Origin: Puccinia triticina
Lineage: Eukaryota > Basidiomycota > Pucciniomycetes > Pucciniales > Pucciniaceae
Direction: 5' to 3'
Length of the DNA stretch: 64,000 nt
NCBI RefSeq assembly: GCF_026914185.1
Contig: NC_070563.1
Span: 1,674,001 to 1,738,000 of the forward strand
Made by a program: the position numbers and the translations under genes. Under the pieces are notes generated by a model. The model had not been told where the DNA came from. It did not search any database and saw only the letters and a program-made list of their open reading frames with translations. Position 1 is the stretch's first letter, and each line of letters begins with the position of its first letter. This document shows positions 43,185 to 53,639 of the stretch, in pieces.

Positions 43185-43700
43185 CCTTGGAGCTTATAAT
43201 GTTTTCTAGAGAGTTTATTCTTATAGCAGAAAAAATTTGGGGCCGTTTGGAGCACCGTAGATAAGGTTTTGGGGGTTTGGCTTAGTAGGAAATCCGCCAA
43301 ATCCGCCCCCGGCTACACAGGGTCTCCCTGAGGAGGACTAATGCCGTGAAGCTTCACATATGTCTTAAAGAGTTTATTCTTATAGCAGAAAAAAATTGGG
43401 GCCATTTGGAGCACCATAGATAAGGTTTCAGGGGTTTGCCTTAGTAGGAAATCCGCCAAATCCGCCTCCCAGCTACACAGGGTCTCCCTGTGGAGGGCTA
43501 ATACCGTGAAGATTACAATATGTTTCAAAGAGTTTATTCTTATAGCAGAAAAAATTTGGGGCTGTTTGGAGCACCGCAGATAAGGTTTTGGTGGTTTGCC
43601 TTAGTAGGAAATCCGCCAAATCTGCCCCCGGCTACACAGGTTCTCCCTGAGGAGTAATAATGCCGTGAAGCTCACAATATTCTCTAAATAGTGTATTTAG
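43185..43700 (+). repeat. Tandem array, about 160-bp unit, 3.2 copies
   Basis: GAGTTTATTCTTATAGCAG recurs at 43211, 43370 and 43530, and each unit also carries TAGGAAATCCGCCAAATC and GGCTACACAGGGTCTCCCTG. A fourth, diverged start follows at about 43,683. Confidence 0.9.
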
Positions 43701-43790
43701 ATTGCTGTAAAAGTTTTAGGGTGTTTGGGTACAACAGTGACAAGATATAATTTTTTTTGTATATTCCGTCATTTTTTGTTAAATTAATAT

Positions 43791-43946
43791 ATTGACTCCC
43801 ATTCTCAAGAGGGGAATCAATTAATCGACTCCCAAAATGCTTTTGGGGCCGCGCAAGGTCCCAAGGACCCAGGGGGGACATCCCGAGACGGTCCGCGCGA
43901 CGTAAACGACTTTTGGGAGTTGATTTATTAATTCTTGGGAGTCAAT
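43791..43946 (+). mobile_element. Palindromic MITE-like element
   Basis: Ends ATTGACTCCCA...TGGGAGTCAAT with further inner match (AACTCCCAAAA), giving about 36-bp imperfect inverted repeats around a GC-rich core. A half-copy (TTTGACTCCCATAAATTAA) is at about 42,917. No clear target duplication. Confidence 0.5.
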
Positions 43947-44274
43947 TTTTCAACTCCCTTCTTTTATACTGAGATACTTTATAGTTGCATTTTACTTTTA
44001 ATATAAAACGTTCAATTTGTGTTTTTGTTAGGTTAGCTCCTGATAAATTGGCTCCAAAGTTTTTGTAAATTTCTCTTAATTGTGAACCCACACATTTGAA
44101 TTGGCTACATATCCATTTGACTCACTTATTTTTGCCTTTGTTCTTGGGCTTGAATTCCATGTTCTGCATTGCTCCGTTTTCTTAATGCAGTGTTTCTTTG
44201 CTTGTCTACCAGAATATTCTCACTGCCTGATTGCAAAATACACGGCCATTTGGAATCAAAAAGCCTGTGGCATT

Positions 44275-44455
44275 CCCCATTTGCATAAGGCAAATAGTCA
44301 ATTCTTGTTAATGATCCATTTCCATCCTCAGAGCACATGTCAGAGGAATGTCCCAAATTTGGCTCACAACAAACCAGCCAATAGGGAAATTTGTACATTT
44401 GTTGTTTTCCCCTGCCTGATGAGACTTGGGCTGCTATTGCCTACTAGAGAGTGAT
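44275..44455 (+). repeat. Dispersed repeat family B, copy 1
   Basis: Shares TGATCCATTTCCATCCTCAG, AGGGAAATTTGTACATTTGT and GCCTGATGAGAC with the reverse complement of 59,515-59,660. Open frames here are repeat sequence, not a gene. Confidence 0.75.
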
Positions 44456-44807
44456 GTTTATGGTTTTAAAATCCATTTTTTTTGACAACTTCACAGGTCA
44501 CCCCATAAACCTGGGGTTGCTCCATGATTAATTTTCCCAAACTCAGTGGTTTAACCAAGCAATTTCCAAACCTTCTTCCAAGCAAAAATTCATCATTGAG
44601 ATTCTGGAGAACCATCTTGGCCAGCCTCCCTCACTCAGGCCAACTTGAAAACCTTTCAAAAACATTTCTCGGGAGATTTTTAAGCTTCACAGCATTCATA
44701 CACCGGTAAAATATGTATACATGTGGCAAAAAGTAGGTGGAACAACCATCACTGGTAAAGTTTGATAGAAAACTAAAAGTTCTTTGGGCGCTCTGAGGCT
44801 TTTCTGA

Positions 44808-44842
44808 TGCGTTGTAGGGGATTCAAACCCCTGACGAGGCCA

Positions 44843-44878
<36 letters not shown>
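44808..44878 (-). tRNA. tRNA-Gly(GCC), possibly a pseudogene
   Basis: Minus-strand sequence starts GCGTTGT and ends ACAACGC plus A, a perfect 7-bp acceptor stem. D arm with AGCGGTAA (one mismatch in the stem). Anticodon stem GGGCC/GGCCT around loop TTGCCAT, anticodon GCC. T arm AGGGG-TTTGAAT-CCCCT is fully paired. The loop and GCGTTG start are typical of eukaryotic tRNA-Gly(GCC). No strong oligo-T terminator is seen directly downstream (only TTTT about 30 nt away), and it sits among repeats, so a retroposed copy or SINE head is possible. Confidence 0.6.
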
Positions 44879-44974
44879 ATGCTTTTACCCCGGAAAATGG
44901 AGGTTACAGACTGTAGACTAGTGACTGGGCTGTAATCAATAATCTAGATGAGGAGGACTTGACCTGAGTATAAC

Positions 44975-45623
44975 CAGTGGTGGGCAGATACATTACTTTA
45001 CGTTACGGCAGTGAAATTGGATAACGTAACATCTTTTTAGTTATCCAAATTGGCCATTTTGGTAATGTACAAAATCTGTGCAGTAAAGTATAGTAAAGTA
45101 ACTTTTTTTTCAACCTGATTTTTTATGTGTTTAGTAACGTAACTTTTTTTGATATGGGGCTTTTTGTAAAGGGGGTTGGGATTATTGAAAAAAAGAGCAA
45201 GTTGGTATCATCTCTTTAGCTTATTGCATTAAGGCTTGCCTCTCTAAGGTTTGTGATGTTTGAAGTTGTGGGTTCAACCCTTACTCTGAACAACTTTTAA
45301 TCTGGTTTCCTGGCAGCATACTGAGTTTATGTGGTTGTTTAGTGTCAACTTGAGCAAACATCTCGCTCATATTGATAAAGACAACCACAAATCAGGGCCT
45401 TGACCAGAAAGTTACCCCAAAGTTACCCAAATCTGTGAAAAAATGTAACGTAACTGGTTTTGTTCAAAATAACCAGGGAACGTAACTAGATAAAATGGAG
45501 CCCATTTTCTGCAGGAGATATCGTAACTCCAAATTAGATATCTTTAACTAGCAGATAACGTAACTGTAAAGGTTACGTTACCCTCAGAGTTATCCATTTG
45601 GAGAACATATCTGCCCACCGCTG
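44975..45623 (+). mobile_element. hAT-like MITE, 0.65 kb
   Basis: TIRs CAGTGGTGGGCAGATA at the left and CAGCGGTGGGCAGATA at the right. Flanks GTATAAC and GTGTAAC look like a worn target duplication. Interior is rich in GTAACGTAAC-type words and has no transposase. Confidence 0.7.
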
Positions 45624-45809
45624 GTGTAACGTCTTCACGACCCCAGAAAACTCCTGTGGCTGGGTTTGGCCAGGTCTAGACACTTTATGGCCCTCTTGAG
45701 CAATGAGTTGAAAAATCTGGTACATTACGGTGTGTCGCCACTGCCGGCTCTGATCAAATCAAAGACAGTGGTGACGCACCTATTTATATTCCCAATTCTC
45801 ACCTCCATA

Positions 45810-46903
45810 CACCAGGGGAGATATGTTCCCACTCCCCAGGGAGTGCCAGAGCTGAATTTTATGTGAGTTTTGGTAGGATGTGAGCCTGATGTGGATTAGT
45901 AACTCATCCCCAAAATAGTAAATTGGATGGAGAAGTTAGTGAAAAGTCAGTCACAATTGATTTGGAAGTCGACACAATGTTGTGTAGAATTCTTTTGTTT
46001 TCTATGTACAACTGTAGGAAGAAATATGATGAAATGATATTTCACCAAAGTCCAACTCATCAATTGCTCCTGTTTACTTATTTTTAAGGATAGCAAAGCA
46101 AAATTCCCATTCTCAAAAGTAATTCCTCCAAAAAAATGGGTTTCTTGTAATTCACATTATATGCCCTGATGTACAAAATTAAACTAAAAGTCAACTTGGT
46201 ATTATTGGGTTTAGATTTTTGGAATGTGGTAATGTTGCAGTCATTGAAATTGAAACCCATTTTCTTGGAAATGCGGGAATTAATTTGAATTTGGCTGATA
46301 AAAATGACAAAAAACTGTTTTAATAGGGTGAAAGTCTGATTTAAGTCAAGGTTGGATTGTGGTACCAATTCACTTTGGCCATATATCCTGTCCTCCTCAC
46401 AAAAATGATCTAGTGAATTTTGTATTTTTTTGCTTTTCAAAATTCACATGTGCACATGCAAGTTAACCTTTTTGCACTTTGCTAATAGTCACCCTGATGT
46501 ACGCGCGTACATTGAGGTGGAAATATCACAGGATGGGCCTTTCACCACATGAAAAGTAAAAAATTTGTTTTGAGACACCAATTGTCCCCCTGATGTACGC
46601 GAGTACATGAGGGGGAAAAAACCACAGGCTGGGCCTTTCACATCTCCATGGAAAGGACACACTGGTCATGGAGCCAAGAAAGGACTATATTCTGGATGAG
46701 TTCTGGATGAATTATAGATGAGTTCTGGATGATTTTTTGGCATTTTATGGTTTATTTCAGGATGATTTCCAACTGATTTCCACGCTGACTTCCATTCTTG
46801 TTCATACCTATTCAATATTGCTTTACCAAAGGCCTCCAGCACAGTTATGGAAAAAGTTACGGTAAGGAACTCCCTGGGGAGTGGGAACATATCTCCCCTG
46901 GTG
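45810..46903 (+). mobile_element. 1094-bp TIR element with perfect 35-bp inverted repeats
   Basis: The left end CACCAGGGGAGATATGTTCC is exactly mirrored at the right end, identical over 35 bp (45810-45844 and 46869-46903). Flanked by ATA on both sides, so a 3-bp (or TA-type) duplication is possible. Inside are two direct copies, about 95 bp apart, of a segment with the palindrome ATGTACGCGCGTACAT (46,498) or its variant (46,590), and a tandem GAGTTCTGGATGA run at about 46,690. No transposase was recognised. Confidence 0.85.
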
Positions 46904-46973
46904 ATATTGCATTTGTCACGCGCGTCTCAACACCCAGCACACAAATCTTTGCTATAACCAAAAAGTAACTTTC

Positions 46974-47440
46974 TGTAACCGGGTCCGACCCCCGTTGCGC
47001 TTTCCTAAAAGAGACAACCCAACAACTCAAATGCACAAAATTGCTAACACCACACAACAAAATCGGCCTAACCCTTGTGATCTCTTGGACTTTTGGGTGC
47101 GGAAGTTATAGAGAATTAAATGAGATGAGGTTTGTATTTCGGCGGGCGCGAGGGCCTCTATTTATAGGCGCCATTGGGCCTGAGTAGGAATACAAAAGAT
47201 AAAATAAGATCTATGAGATCTTATGAGAGAAAAATAAGGAAGTAGGCCAGAAGTCTGATAATAGTAATACAATGATAGGCCCGAAGGCCGCGATAGGACT
47301 TAGAGATGCCGTTTATTTCTAGGAAGACAAAGAAAGAGATAAAAAAGAGGAGAAAAATATGAGCGCCGGGAGGGGCAAAGAACAGGAATTGGTGGATGCC
47401 TATTCCGGCGTGTACCAGTCCCAAGATCTGGGACATCACA
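46974..47440 (-). mobile_element. Possible solo LTR on minus strand
   Basis: Read on the minus strand it starts TGTGATGTCCC, has a TATA-like CTATAAATAGAGG (about 47,153-47,165) and ends GGGTCGGACCCGGTTACA. TG...CA ends and a TATA box fit an LTR. No exact target duplication; identity is inference. Confidence 0.4.
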
Positions 47441-47600
47441 CCCTTTGTTGCAAAAGGAGTTGCTTTGTGCTTTCAACGGTGTGGTGGCCCCTCTCGTGGC
47501 CAGCTATTCAGGAGCATCACCGCCGCCAGCAGGATCATCAAGACTCAAGTTTATTTTCACTTCCCAAGACTCAATTTCCACGCTGGGGTGGACAGAAATC

Positions 47601-47672
47601 CGTCATTGGGTCCCGCGACTCAATGAAAGTTGATTAGGTAATCCAACATTGGGTCTTGCGACTCAATGAAAG
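47601..47672 (+). repeat. Short tandem duplication
   Basis: CATTGGGTCYYGCGACTCAA with ATGAAAGTT occurs twice in a row, about 46 bp apart. Confidence 0.8.
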
Positions 47673-48375
47673 TTATGGTGCAGTCCCAACTCCCCAGGCC
47701 TCAAGATCTCTTCTCATCACATTTCCACCTTCAACTGGCTCCCCTATCTCTCCTTTTCCTTCTGTCCATTTTCCCATCTCCCTTCCTTCTCAGTTCCCCA
47801 TGCCTCTTCAGCTTTCTTGGTTCTGTTTTTCTCTTTCCTATTTTTATTTTCCTCCCTCTGGTTCTTTTCTTCCTGACTCATCACGCTGTGTTTTCCTTAA
47901 TTTTCTCTTGTGTTGTTTCCTTTCTTCTTTTTTTATCTTGTTTGTTGTGAGTGTGTGCGCGTGTAGCGCGCGGAGGATGTGATGAAATGTATGTGACATG
48001 TCGCCTGGAGTCCAAGTTCAGCTCGAACTTGGATGATGGGTGGCTATGGCATTCTGATCCCCAGAATACGGTCCATCATCAGAGCTTAGAGATCCGATCT
48101 TCAGAGTCCAAACCTTTGAGCTCCGCTCGCCGAATCATCAGCATCAGAGTTTTCTAGCTCCCCTTCCTTCCTCTTCCTTAAGATCACATTTCCCTTTCCC
48201 TCCAAACAAACAAACCGCCGCCGCGGATCCAAAACCCCGGCGAACATCTCAAAACCACCCAACCACACAGCTATCTCGAATCCTTTCAGCGCTCATCCCT
48301 ACGGACCACCCACCACGAGGGCAGCCTAAACCGCACCTTCCCCTCACACGACTGCCTCCGCTTGTACGGAAAGGA
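47656..48375 (-). repeat. Dispersed repeat family A, copy 2 (inverted)
   Basis: Reverse complement of the segment order seen at 1-465 and 49,985-50,720: T/C-rich tract, GTGTGCGCG core, CTGGAGTCCAAGTTC, then AACCGCCGCCG, AAAACCCCGGCGAA, CTCAAAACCACC and GAGGGCAGC. The second half is shared with copy 3 only, because copy 1 is cut by the window edge. Confidence 0.65.
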
Positions 48376-48381
48376 GTCTCT

Positions 48382-48712
48382 CAACGGTGGGCCGCTACGC
48401 TACATTTAGTCAGTAGTTCAGCGCAGCGTAGCGGATCTAAACTACCAATGACAGGGTTTTCTGTTAGCGGGAAGTGATTGCCCGCTACCGCTAACAGGCC
48501 CCCCTTGAAACTACAGGGCCTCTATCGCCGCTATCAGCGCTAGCAGTGCTATTCAACCGCTAAAAAAGCTGATAGCGCTGTTAGCGCCCGTTAGTGTAGC
48601 GTAGCGGCCTGTAGCGGGCGCTACAGCTAACAGCACTGTGTCAGGAACTACACCACGCTAAACTAGCGGATAGCGCACGCTACAGATAGTTTACCGTAGC
48701 GGCCCACCGTTG
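48382..48712 (+). mobile_element. hAT-like MITE, 331 bp, CAACGGTGGGC ends
   Basis: TIRs CAACGGTGGGCCGCTACG at both ends. The interior consists of TAGCG/CGCTA-rich sequence. Same family as 60749-61646. Flanking octamers GAGTCTCT and GTGCTTTT agree only in part. Confidence 0.75.
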
Positions 48713-49679
48713 GTGCTTTTTAAAAGCAATTCCCACGTCCTCAAAAGCACCTCAGCAACAGCCCCATTTACTTGTAAGCCCCCTCCTTTGGGGTCTCACA
48801 AGGACTGTCACAGATGCAAGCCCAGAGTACTTAGGCTTCCTCTGCTCCTTCCCTAGTCCGGCAGAGAGCTTCCCTCTCTCCCGGCTAGGTAAGCACTTTC
48901 CTTTTCATTCTTCTTATTCCTCTTGTTTCTAGTTGTACTTACCAAAGAGAGAGCTTCCCTTTCTCCCGGCTAGCCCTTTGCAATCGAGTCCCCCCACCGT
49001 TTGGAACTAGAAAGTTCCCAAAGGCTTCGGCCTTGTCCCCCTTGGCCCCGGTTTCCTTGTCTTCATCAGTGAGGGTCTACTGGACCCTTACATTACTATT
49101 TCTGGTTGATTGTAAGCATCTGTTCCATTTCCTCATTTCCAAACCGGTTAACTCCCTCACATTGTGTATACATTTTTTTTCCACAATTGGTACCACTGGA
49201 TTGATGCATTACGTACTATTGCTCGGTATTGATGAACAGGACTTCCAGTTTAACTCCAGATACTTAATCATTCCCCTGTTCACTGTTTTTCACATCCAGT
49301 GCGCGGGTCATTTAACCAGCACCATTTGTGAGTACACTCGACCAATTGCCCGTGGAAGATCGAACCTGGGAGGAAGTTGGGCTCTACCCTGCGGATCAGT
49401 TGTACTGGGAGTAGTATTCCCAGGGCCCTGAACACGTTAGTGCGGACATTCACAAATTACCTCTTGTTGATGTCAGTACCCTAAATCTGGGACAAAGAAT
49501 AATCTTTGAACAACTTGTCCAAAGTTACAACACGCACAATTCATCTCGCGAACCTGAATGTAGCCTAAACAAAGATCACCAATATAATTTGATTGTGGAT
49601 TTGCAACAACAGCAAAAAAAAGTGCAACAAAAAAAAGCAACCAACATTCCAAGTAGCCTCCCCAGGAAGCGGGTGCTTT
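48713..49679. other. Repeat-derived sequence, no gene supported
   Basis: GAGAGCTTCCCTCTCTCCCGGCTAG is duplicated with small changes (about 48,864 and 48,950; quoted only as landmark with the shared core TCTCCCGGCTAG). A 132-codon open frame at 49033-49431 has no recognisable domain and probably is retroelement leader sequence. Confidence 0.35.
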
Positions 49680-49984
49680 GACTGCTGGAACGGACTAGTC
49701 ATTGAGGCTCAATGACCGGAACGACCTGGCCATCGAGGGGATTTGTGTGTTCCCCCTCCCCATGGCCGGTTTTACCGCTTGGCGCTCATCTACATGTGTC
49801 AGCATATATCGGCGATCACACTTGATGGCCGGGTAGCTCGTCCGTACCGGTCATCAAGGCAGAACTCTTGATGCCGGGTGCATATATTCTACTTTCTCGT
49901 ACATCCGGCCATTGAAAGGAGTGTGAAATTTCCTCTCAATGGCTGGGGTCATCAAGAGCAACACACTACTTGATAGCCGGTATG
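49680..49984. repeat. Cluster of CCGGYCATCAAG-type inverted motifs, left part
   Basis: Variants of CCGGTCATCAAG and its complement CTTGATGGCCGG occur about seven times in both orientations (for example 49,822, 49,848, 49,867, 49,907, 49,970). The same motif cluster resumes at 50,740, beyond repeat A copy 3. Confidence 0.65.
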
Positions 49985-50720
49985 GAGCTCCGTCCGGTGC
50001 TAGGCCGGCGGCAGCGCTGGGAGGGGAAAAGGTGCTCTGGGAGCTGCCCTCACGGAAGGTCCGGATGAGTCGTAGAGATTCGAATGGATAGCGTAGTGGA
50101 AGTGGTTTTGAGATTGTTTCGCCGGGGTTTTGATCCTCGGCGGCGGTTGGTTTTGTTGATAGGATTCTTGATGGTTGCAAGGGACTCAGGGATCAGGACT
50201 CTTTGGACTCGGATTCGGAAAAAAAGATCAATAGATTGATAACTCCTGACTTGGATCAGAACAGGTGCTATGGCCTCCTATCCTCCAAGTTCGCCGGGAA
50301 CTCGGATTCCTGGAGGCCTGTCACAAGCATGTCATCATCTCCTCGCGCGCCGTGCGCGCACACAACACAGACAAAAGAGAAAAGAAGAGAGGAAACAACA
50401 CAAGAAGAGAAAACAGAAATAAAACAAAGAAATGAATCAAGAGCCAAAAAGACCAACAATCTAAGAAATGAGGAAGAAGAAACATAACAAAGAAGGCAAG
50501 AAAAAGAAGAAGGAAAAAAGAAGAACCACAAATCTCAAACAAACCCACAGTACATACTGTGTTAGGACCAAGAAAGGGAAAGGATGAAAAAAAAGAAGGA
50601 AAGGAATTGGAAGTGAGGATGATAAAGAGATGGGGAAGGGGAAGGTTCTTGAGGATCTTGCAGTCTTGAGGATGAGATCTTGAGGATTGTGCCGGTGAAG
50701 CTGAGACTAAAAAAAGAACT
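49985..50720 (+). repeat. Dispersed repeat family A, copy 3
   Basis: Carries GAGCTGCCCTCACGG, CGCCGGGGTTTTGATCCTCG, GCCTGTCACAAGCATGTCAT, a CGCGCGCC core and a long purine-rich tail. It splits the CCGGYCATCAAG cluster, so it looks inserted into that older element. Confidence 0.65.
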
Positions 50721-50739
50721 GATCTGATCTTGACTACCA

Positions 50740-51060
50740 GTTTGGCCACCACACCGGCCATCAAGATGGTGTACACACTCCCATGGATGGCCCGTCTATT
50801 CCAGTCATTCCAGTCATTGAGGGGAGTGTGAATCTCCTCTTGATCATTGTCAGGTACACACTCCCTTCGCGACCTGTCATCCGGCCTTAAAGAACAACTC
50901 ACCAAGCCTTTGATGGCCAACCCCAACCGGTCATCAAGAGGGGATCAAACTACTCCGCTCAATGGACATTTTGTTCCGGCCATTCTGGTCCGTTCCAGTA
51001 TGACCAATTCCCGCGCCGGCGATTGGTATCGGTCATACTGGATGAGATCCGCCCGCGGCG
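50740..51060. repeat. Cluster of CCGGYCATCAAG-type inverted motifs, right part
   Basis: CCGGCCATCAAG at 50,752, CATTGAGGGGAGTGTGAA at about 50,815, TCATCCGGCC at 50,878, TTTGATGGCCA at 50,910, CCGGTCATCAAGAGG at 50,928, and diverged copies to 51,030. Confidence 0.65.
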
Positions 51061-51189
51061 GGGTGGGAGGGTGGGCACCTGAGATGGTCAGCATATGTAC
51101 TTGACCTTTTTTTTTTGTGTACATAACCATGGTGATTCTACCAAAGCAGAATTGCTTAGGCTAGATTCATCTCCCCAGATTGGGGCTCT

Positions 51190-51592
51190 GGTAATGGTGG
51201 TGGCTTCCTCAGGTGTTGCGGCTATGGTCCTTGACGGTGGCGGTACAGCACATTCAAAGCTTTGTATTCCGCTTCAGGTTGATTCCAAGTCCCACACAAA
51301 TTACAACATCCGGACAAGTTTATGTTGCACGTTAGCGGAGCTGAAACTATTAATATGGGATGAAGTTACAATGACTCACAGAGATGCCACCAAAATGGTT
51401 GACCGGTTTTTACGTCACCTGTGAGACTGTGCGCTACCATTTGGCGGAGTACAAGTCGTGTTTGGCGGCGATTTCTGGCAAACATTGCCTGTGGTCTGTG
51501 CCAGCAGCAGTGATATTTTTGCCCAAGGTTCAGCCAGTCTGATTGGCTCATATTTATGGTCTCTGGCCAAGCGGTTCAGCTTGACTGTGTGG
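51190..51592 (+). pseudogene. Helitron PIF1-like helicase, N-terminal part
   Basis: Reads VASSGVAAMVLDGGGTAHSK, LKLLIWDEVTMTHRDA (Walker B region) and, after an internal TGA at 51422-51424, FGGVQVVFGGDFWQTLPVV and GSYLWSLAKRF. These are consecutive landmarks of the Helitron Rep/helicase PIF1 domain. The Walker A loop is not found upstream. The frame is lost near SLT at about 51,592, where a 2.5-kb insertion begins; it resumes with NMRL at 54,125. Confidence 0.82.
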
Positions 51593-51826
51593 TGGACAAT
51601 CCGGTACACATGGCAAAATGGCGGATTTGAAAACAGAGGAGTGGACACACTCAAGACGTTTCAGGTGCAGGATTTCAGAATCTGCCTCTGCTTCTGCCAA
51701 TTTGGCCTCACTACATTCTTTCTGAATTCTTGTTTTGTGGTTACTCTTTCCTTCTCTTTTCTCTTGCTCCGCTTTGGTTTTTTGTTGTTTTTGTCATACG
51801 GGCTAAACTCTGCTTTGGGAGCCCCG

Positions 51827-53574
51827 TGTTGAAACTCGGCCGCCTTCTGCGGCGCATCTTAGCGCCTTAAGCGCACCTTGCAGCTGTCCAACACTTGGTC
51901 TCACCAAACCTAACCTAAACCAATCTCATGTCCTTCGGTAATTCTCATGTCAGCCTTCGAACATCGATCTCAAGAACAAAAACCTTCTTCTTCTCCTCCA
52001 CTCAATCGATCATCTCATTCTCTCCCTTTGACCAAGATCAAGCAGTCTTATCTCGACAACTCATCGACTCACCTCGCTTGCTCTTGAATTCAATTCCGGC
52101 AAAGCCTTAACTTGGACAGCCGTTGTGGTAAGCCAATCCTGATTTACCCAGAAAACCAGCAACCATCAATCACAAGGCTGTCACACCTCAAGACTAAATC
52201 CCATACCTCTGGCCCCTTGTCAGCAAAGCCCAAGGCCCTCAACATCCCCACTCAATGGTCATACCCTGGATAGTAGTATTTCCTATTCCCACACTCCCCC
52301 TCTCTTGGATAAACCCTCTCCCTAGTCTCAAACATCTACCCAGATCACATGTTACCCTCTTCTTCTAGTGTTTCCTTAGAACCATGTGCTCAAAGATGTA
52401 TAAGCAACCTTGGAACCCTTCACCCTCCAAACCCAACATGATACACATTCTACTAGACATAGCCCCAAACCCCACCTAGATTATTACTTCCTGAAACACT
52501 TCATGAAACACCTGACTCCCCCTATCTTAGATCTTTAGATTACTTCTTCCTGAAACACTTCCTGAAACACCTAAATCCTCCTATCTTAGATCATAGAATA
52601 TTCTACCCCTGTTATGTCTCACACATCCCCTCCTCCAACTAGGAAGATTGCATTATAGCCCCCAGAAGATGGCATCATCCCCACCCACTATTACACCATC
52701 ATGTGACTCCTTGACCCACTACTCTGACCACATGGCTGTTTCATCCTATAGAAGTAGAATGTTCTATGCTTCCCTTCAGGTTATCCTTGTTTCCTCATGG
52801 CTCCTCTTTCTTGTGTATATAAACTGGGTTGTTTTCCTCTTCATTTGTTCCCCATCAGATCCTGTCCCAGCAATCCAGATCACTGGTCACCATTCACTAG
52901 CCTAGCTTATGCCATTAAATCAGAGTGGACAAGCTTGATAAGTCTATGCCAAATATATCAGGTTGGACAGACTTTACATTACCTTTAACTTGCTATTAGA
53001 TTAGTAGAAAGTAAACCCTTAGACAAACCTCAAGAATCCTCTATAGCCACACCTTTCCATAAGAGTCCACAATCTTATATTCTTTTTCTTGTTCCCAGAG
53101 AGGCAGCCCATTAAAGCACCATTCCCTCTCCAGCTCTATTCATCCCAAGAGTAGTTCCACACCGTACTGGCTTCCAACTTGGTGAGAAATGCACCTTGGC
53201 ATTTCTGATCTCTCGTCATCTCAACTCCTCCGATCATCAACGCTAACTCCATTTCTTGTTTTATTTCCTGTCTCTGATCTAGTCAACAACTTCCTTTTTT
53301 TCTCAGTTAAATTTTTGTATCTTTAATCATAGGGTTTGTTCATTTCTCTTTTATTCTCTTCTAATTTTTGTTGACTAACCTCTCCTCAAAATTCTCACAG
53401 TCAATCACTCTATATTGTCCGCCATCTATTGTTGTCCTTTCTATATCATTTACTATTCTTCCAGGGTTGCTTTATTTCATTTCAGTTGTTTTATCATTGT
53501 TCATTTTCTTATTCTTACACTGTTCTCTCCCAGTTCTGGTTTTTGGTCTTTAGAAATAAAAGTCAAGTTCTTTA
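51827..53574 (+). repeat. Copia solo LTR, interrupted
   Basis: Begins TGTTGAAACTCGGCC and ends AAGTTCTTTA, matching the ends of the copia LTR at 14205-14842 and the inner CCAACTTGGTGAGAA. Flanked by the 5-bp duplication CCCCG (51822-51826, 53575-53579). Confidence 0.75.
52124..53161 (+). repeat. Gypsy solo LTR nested in copia LTR
   Basis: Begins TGTGGTAAGCC and ends AAGAGTAGTTCCACA, the same end as the Gypsy1 LTR. Flanked by the 4-bp duplication CCGT (52120-52123, 53162-53165). Confidence 0.85.
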
Positions 53575-53639
53575 CCCCGTTCTCTGATTGTGGTTGGTTG
53601 CGGAGTCTCACACAGCAGTTGTTTTGGTTGTTCTGGTTG

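Noticed and set aside
43185..43700. CRISPR-like spaced repeats
   Set aside because: The units are contiguous 160-bp tandem copies without unique spacers, in a eukaryotic context.
44101..44454. 117-codon plus-strand frame
   Set aside because: Coincides with dispersed repeat family B, which is non-coding in its other copy.
49033..49431. 132-codon plus-strand frame
   Set aside because: No recognisable domain, in repeat-derived surroundings.
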